Shown: positions 60,131 through 64,000 of the stretch, one piece after another
How positions within the stretch are numbered: the first letter of the stretch is position 1
Layout of the letters: every line of letters starts with the position of its first letter
Source of the DNA: JACJVV01 sp964581515
Lineage (GTDB): Archaea > Nanobdellota > Nanobdellia > Woesearchaeales > JACJVV01
Length of the DNA stretch: 64,000 bases
Assembly (NCBI GenBank): GCA_964581515.1
Contig: CAZOOV010000006.1
Location: 62,001 to 126,000 of the forward strand
Reading direction: 5' to 3'
Program-made: the position numbers and the translations under genes
The notes under the pieces: generated by a model
Seen by the model: the letters and a program-made list of their open reading frames with translations, nothing else
Told to the model about the DNA's origin: nothing
Database searches by the model: none

Positions 60131-60692
60131 CGTATAATTTCCCCATATTCTCTCTATTTTTTCTCATCTTGGTATTGCATACATCTACAAGAAGTTTTAG
60201 ATATTCATCATCTATTAGCACTTTGCCGTTCTTTAGTACTATTGTCTCAACTTTCTCATTTCCCATGACTTCTATCATTATCTTATTGCTGAGTGATATT
60301 ATGCCACTTCTCTTGAATCCTGATCTTCTGCACGCGAGTAAAAACCGCTCAGCTGTCTCAACTGTTCTGCAAAACACATGCAATATGCATGATTCTTGCA
60401 TTAACCATGCATCATGCTCTGAATTTAGCTTATCTTTGACTTGTTTGAATGTTACAGGTTGATGGCTTGCTATTAGCCATTTTGCATCAATCTTCTTTGT
60501 TGATTTACGTTCAAGAAGCGTTATTCTGCCAGCACAACTGCTTGTAGTGCAATAATTATCCTTTGAATTGATAATATCGACAATATCTTTGATTTCTTCA
60601 TCAACCATTCCTTTTCTAGACATATCTGCTTTTGAGAGTATATCTTTTTTCTCACTAGCAAATTTGTTTTCATCTTCATATCTGTTTATCAT
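60111..60692 (-). CDS. taw3: tRNA wybutosine-synthesis methyltransferase Taw3
   Basis: Family signatures of Taw3/TYW3, which methylates the wyosine intermediate at position 37 of tRNA-Phe: DIINSKDNYCTTSSCAGRIT near 40, AKWLIASHQPVTFKQV near 73 and MQESCILHVFCRT near 97. The length of 193 is typical. Other wyosine genes (taw1, taw2) are not in this window. An in-frame ATG at residue 24 (MSRKGMVDEEIKDI) is possible but the longer start fits the family. Confidence 0.9.
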   Translation of the reverse strand: MINRYEDENKFASEKKDILSKADMSRKGMVDEEIKDIVDIINSKDNYCTTSSCAGRITLLERKSTKKIDAKWLIASHQPVTFKQVKDKLNSEHDAWLMQESCILHVFCRTVETAERFLLACRRSGFKRSGIISLSNKIMIEVMGNEKVETIVLKNGKVLIDDEYLKLLVDVCNTKMRKNRENMGKLYDELKKI

Positions 60693-60915
60693 AAAACTAG
60701 GAAAATATGCCTTTTTATAAACTTTGTTTATATACAGCTTAGTTAAGATCTGCTTGTTTTCAGAACCCCTTAGTTATTACTCACTACATAATAGTAACAA
60801 AGCGAAAAGTTTAAAAAGGCAAAAGTACTTTACTATTGAAATAGTACATTTATTATAATAATTTCAATAATATGATATCAATATCAAAACATGATTTTTG
60901 GGGGTTTAAGGAAAA

Positions 60916-62304
60916 ATGAAAACAATTGCATTCTTGATGGGACTACTTATTTGTATATTTACATTAGCTGGAGTTTCAGCTACATTGTCTACTGATTTAT
61001 CAGGTAATGATGTTACACTAGGTAGTGCAACGCAAGAGGCAAGTAATTATCTTGAAAATTCTGAAATTTATGTAACAAAAGATATTGTTATTGGAACTAC
61101 AGAGAATCTTTCATTGACAATTGTTCCAAAATCTTCATTCATATCAAGTACAGATACTGTAAGTGTATGGAATATTGATGTTAGTTTTGCACAAGTTGTA
61201 GAAGGTGCAAGTTCAACAGTTACAATCACAGCGCGTGTTCCAGAAAGACTTGACGCAGTTGATGCAGATGGTGTTGCAAATGCTCTTAATACGGCTACTT
61301 TAACATTTAATGATAGTTCAGATTCAGTTGCAATTAATCTTTTTATGCAAAGAATTAATCGTCTAGAATTTGATGATTTAGACATGATGTATAATGATGA
61401 ATCTGAGAAGATTACTGATGGTGAAAAGATCGATGATCTTAAACCAGGAGATGGTGCATCTTTTGAATTCAAAGTTAAGAATACATATCCTTCAAGTTCA
61501 GATGTAGAAATCGATGATGTTGATGTTACAATTGAGGATGATAACAATGATCTTGACATTGATGAAGAAGAATCATTGGGCACAATAAGAGAAAATGATG
61601 ATGATAGTGAATCAATATCAATTGATCTTGATGATGATCTTGATGAGGATATATATGATTTATTTATCAGAGTAATTGGTTATGATGAGTTTGGAGCAAG
61701 ACATGGTGAACAAGTTACTGTGAAGATAGAAATTGAAAAAGAAGATGATGATGTTGCACTAAAACGTGCTGACTTGAATCCTGATTCAGTTAATAACTGT
61801 GATACAAGATCTGTAACACTTACATTAAGTATTGATAATATCGGTAAACATGATCAAGACGGTGCAAGTTTGACTGTAGAAAGTACTGGACTTGGTTATT
61901 ATAATACAATAGATCAGATTGAACTTGATGAAGACGAAGCAAAGACAAAGCGTTTTTCAATTCCAATCTCTTCAGATACAAAACCGGGAGCATATACATT
62001 CCTTATAACAGCAAGGACAGAAGATGGTAAGATAACTGATGAAGATTATATGTCAATATTAGTTACAAACTGTGGTAGTCCAACAACAACTACTCCACCT
62101 GCAACAACAACAGGTTCTGATGTACAGCTTATTTCAGGTAGTGGTTATACAGGCATTACAACTGCTCAAACAGTGGTTTCTGGTAATGATGAAGAGGTAA
62201 GTGATGATGGTGAGGGTATTCTATCAATACCAGCATTAATTATATTGCTTGTATTAGTTGTAGTTACAATTGTATTGCTTACATTGATACTAATCAAGAA
62301 ATAA
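60916..62304 (+). CDS. Asp-rich membrane-anchored surface protein, paralogue B
   Basis: 462 residues with the same layout as the protein at 58139: signal peptide (MKTIAFLMGLLICIFTLAGV), beta-rich region with RVPERLDAVDADGVANALNT, Asp-rich region (about 155-265, DDDSESISIDLDDDLDEDIY), CARDB-like domain with LNPDSVNNCDTRSVTLTLSI, Thr/Pro-rich linker (TTTTPPATTTG) and C-terminal helix (LIILLVLVVVTIVLLTLILI). The two are paralogues, presumably from a tandem duplication now split by the taw3 pair. GGGGGTTTAAGG lies upstream of the ATG. Confidence 0.85.
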   Translation: MKTIAFLMGLLICIFTLAGVSATLSTDLSGNDVTLGSATQEASNYLENSEIYVTKDIVIGTTENLSLTIVPKSSFISSTDTVSVWNIDVSFAQVVEGASSTVTITARVPERLDAVDADGVANALNTATLTFNDSSDSVAINLFMQRINRLEFDDLDMMYNDESEKITDGEKIDDLKPGDGASFEFKVKNTYPSSSDVEIDDVDVTIEDDNNDLDIDEEESLGTIRENDDDSESISIDLDDDLDEDIYDLFIRVIGYDEFGARHGEQVTVKIEIEKEDDDVALKRADLNPDSVNNCDTRSVTLTLSIDNIGKHDQDGASLTVESTGLGYYNTIDQIELDEDEAKTKRFSIPISSDTKPGAYTFLITARTEDGKITDEDYMSILVTNCGSPTTTTPPATTTGSDVQLISGSGYTGITTAQTVVSGNDEEVSDDGEGILSIPALIILLVLVVVTIVLLTLILIKK

Positions 62305-62341
62305 TTGATTTATTATTTTTAATTTATTATTACTTTTCTTT

Positions 62342-63142
62342 TTATCTTTTTATTAATTTCTTTATTCTTTCTATATATTCTTGAGCTTCTTTGAAATATC
62401 TTTCATACTCTTGTCCAGATATGATTGATTTTTCATTATGTATTATCTGTCTTGATAATTGATAGAATTTTCTCATTGTATTTACATATTTGCTCTCTAG
62501 TCTTTTCTTCTTTTTGACAAGTATCTCATCAAGCTTATCTGCTACGCTTGCTGGTGTTGAAGGTTGTACTCCTTCTTGCATAAGTACCGCGTGAGATATG
62601 TCAATGACTGCCCAGTATAGATCAAGTGTAGCCTGAAGTATATGGTTTCTTGAGTTGAACATGCTTCCCATTGATTTATTTAGATAAATGTGCATTGTCT
62701 CATTGCTTGGAGATATTTTTCCTTGTGAAAGCAGTATTCTTAATGGCTCAAAGAGCCCAGTATCATACACTGCAACGCCGTCCCTGAGTATATTAAGGCC
62801 AAGTGGATCACCTTTTCTTATGTAATCCCAAAAATTAGTCATCTTAAGTGTTGTCACATGTAGTTTCTTTGATGCTTTTCCAATCATCTTCTCAAGAATT
62901 ACTCTATATGCTTCTACAAGTTCATTTGTTATGTTGACAGTTACATCATCGACAACAATCAGTATGTCTATATCATTGCTCTCTTTGTTTGCTCTCGCAG
63001 TGCTTCCAAAAAGTGCAATTGTTTTAACGAAAGAACCAAACTCTTTTGCAACATCTTTAGCGAATTTGTAAACTATATCAATGTCTCCCTTTTTGTATTT
63101 ATCCTTATTGGGATTGCTCTTATGTTCTAAGTTGAACTCCAT
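62342..63142 (-). CDS. Nucleotidyltransferase-domain protein
   Basis: A minimal nucleotidyltransferase fold at about 25-120 is marked by LFGSTARANKESNDIDILIV, with GS at 46-47 and D57/D59 as metal ligands. The C-terminal part (about 135-266) is helical and HEPN-like (LQATLDLYWAVIDISHAVLM). Nucleotidyltransferase and HEPN pairs are common in toxin-antitoxin modules, but here they are fused in one chain, as in some housekeeping proteins. The substrate is unknown. It lies 70 bp after the gene at 63213. Confidence 0.8.
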   Translation of the reverse strand: MEFNLEHKSNPNKDKYKKGDIDIVYKFAKDVAKEFGSFVKTIALFGSTARANKESNDIDILIVVDDVTVNITNELVEAYRVILEKMIGKASKKLHVTTLKMTNFWDYIRKGDPLGLNILRDGVAVYDTGLFEPLRILLSQGKISPSNETMHIYLNKSMGSMFNSRNHILQATLDLYWAVIDISHAVLMQEGVQPSTPASVADKLDEILVKKKKRLESKYVNTMRKFYQLSRQIIHNEKSIISGQEYERYFKEAQEYIERIKKLIKR

Positions 63143-63212
63143 TTATTACCCCTTAAGAAGAACTGAGGATAAGTGGTTATTAAAGCTTTATTACTATTTT
63201 AGAATGAAAACC

Positions 63213-63938
63213 TTATTTTCCAGGATTAGTCACTAAAAAATCATCTAGGAAAGGTACAGGCATCTCTGATTTTAAGTATAATGGGTCTAATCTTCTTCTC
63301 ATCTCAAACATTTTCTTGGCTTTTGCCGCGTCTCTATATTTCTCATTTGCAGCAAGCATGCCTGAACGCATATCAAGTGGAATCTCTTTTGGGGATGGAA
63401 GTGATGTTGCACTCTGGCTGTCTCCATAAAGTGCTATCCAGTCAAGGCTTTCAGCATCATGCTTCATCGCTTGCAGGGTCTGCACATAACGTCCGAACTC
63501 TTCACCTATCTCCATCATATTCCCTATTATTATATTCTCTGACATTTCCTGGACTTCATCAGTCAGATATTCAAGCATATCAAGTGCTCTGTCAACAAAT
63601 CTTATTGTATAATCATAATTACATGTGACTTTAGATGTCCTAAAAACTATATCTGCCTCACCAGTCATTATCATAGCAAGATTAGTCCTGTGATTGATAA
63701 AAAACTGTACTCTTGGTTCATCTTCTCTTTCATTTTCCAGTATATATTCTTGTATTATCCTTGCTCTTTCATAATCCTGATATGATTTTCTAATATCTCT
63801 AAAAAATCTTTCATGTTCACCAACTTGTGCATATATTCCTTTTGCTTCTTCACAAAATGCGTCTCCTCTTTCACAGAATGTTCTAATCTCTTCATAGAAT
63901 CTGTTAAGTAAATCAACAGGGATGCCTTTCTCAAACAT
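63213..63938 (-). CDS. Hypothetical helical protein, possibly 5'-truncated by the window edge
   Basis: From the ATG at 63938 the product has 241 residues and is almost all helical and charged (MFEKGIPVDLLNRFYEEIRT). The frame stays open upstream to base 64000 (…REDYRVRKQSGGKIK before this Met), so the gene may start outside the window. A GGTGG 10 nt before the ATG allows initiation here. No family is recognised. It is upstream of the nucleotidyltransferase gene on the same strand. Confidence 0.65.
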   Translation of the reverse strand: MFEKGIPVDLLNRFYEEIRTFCERGDAFCEEAKGIYAQVGEHERFFRDIRKSYQDYERARIIQEYILENEREDEPRVQFFINHRTNLAMIMTGEADIVFRTSKVTCNYDYTIRFVDRALDMLEYLTDEVQEMSENIIIGNMMEIGEEFGRYVQTLQAMKHDAESLDWIALYGDSQSATSLPSPKEIPLDMRSGMLAANEKYRDAAKAKKMFEMRRRLDPLYLKSEMPVPFLDDFLVTNPGK

Positions 63939-64000
63939 CTTTATTTTGCCACCGCTTTGCTTTCTTACACGGTAATCTTCTCTGACTAATGCATCAAAGA

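Noticed and set aside
61068..61583. 171-codon minus-strand frame
   Set aside because: It is antisense to the Asp-rich surface protein; its Ser richness mirrors GAT codons.
62342..63142. Toxin-antitoxin module (nucleotidyltransferase with HEPN)
   Set aside because: Both parts lie in one protein and the HEPN active-site RxxxxH is not seen, so a separate toxin cannot be claimed.
1..64000. CRISPR array or Cas genes
   Set aside because: No regularly spaced direct repeats with unique spacers and no Cas-like protein were seen; the tandem repeats found are short and contiguous.

Overview
The window is a dense, AT-rich archaeal chromosome segment. The information-processing genes are archaeal: Alba, TFB, RpoK, aIF1A, aIF2 gamma, eL15, eL31, eL33, eL39, eS6, eS17, eS19, RNase P proteins Rnp2 and Rnp4, exosome Rrp4/41/42, proteasome alpha, Cbf5 and Taw3. 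Many lineage-specific surface proteins, class III (type IV pilin-like) N-termini, short genes and intron-bearing tRNAs suggest a DPANN archaeon of the Woesearchaeota/Pacearchaeota type. That placement is inference. I see no insertion sequence, transposase, rRNA or CRISPR array.

Layout. 0-9 kb: a Thr-Pro-linker protein cut by the window edge, then a minus-strand glycosylation block (fucosyltransferase-like protein with TPR tail, double GT2 glycosyltransferase, TPR protein). 9-13 kb: eL33, tRNA-Ser, a TrmB-like regulator divergent from a beta-barrel-like secreted protein, tRNA-Arg, Alba and eS17. 13-19 kb: membrane proteins, a candidate small RNA and a 1259-residue surface protein. 18.6-29 kb: aIF2 gamma/eS6, phosphoesterase, TFB, eL15, methionine aminopeptidase, aIF1A and low-complexity proteins. 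29-34 kb: membrane proteins, tRNA-Asn and tRNA-Ile, pilin-like proteins, Rnp4. 34.3-40.4 kb: an unrecognised operon (coiled-coil/winged-helix protein, small helical protein, SNF2-like helicase fused to a methyltransferase, and probably a fourth gene). 40.5-44 kb: eS19-eL39-eL31 and a ClpX-like ATPase. 44-53 kb: Cbf5, CorC-like protein, signal peptidase, PHP phosphatase, homoserine dehydrogenase and the Rnp2-psmA-rrp4-rrp41-rrp42 exosome/proteasome cluster. 53-64 kb: secreted proteins, a lipoprotein, a second TrmB-like regulator, RpoK, two paralogous Asp-rich membrane-anchored surface proteins, Taw3 and a nucleotidyltransferase.

The main signals that ordinary annotation does not explain are these. 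(1) Four promoters share a GTCACT-N4-AGTGGT element 13-15 nt upstream of the TATA box, always in the gene's orientation; they drive the double glycosyltransferase, the helicase-methyltransferase operon, the ClpX-like ATPase and the signal peptidase. (2) A structured element of about 74 nt occurs twice with compensatory base changes, with a possible third, diverged copy. (3) All four tRNAs contain introns, and two of them also carry non-canonical T-loop or D-loop introns. (4) The helicase-methyltransferase operon and a ClpX-like ATPase with a ClpP-docking IGF motif and repeated C-terminal modules are unusual.

Start codons were chosen from visible ribosome-binding sites (typically GGTGAT or GAGGTG) or from a TATA box about 25 nt upstream of a leaderless ATG, so several starts lie inside the longest open frame. 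Coordinates and structures were read by eye; no database search was run.
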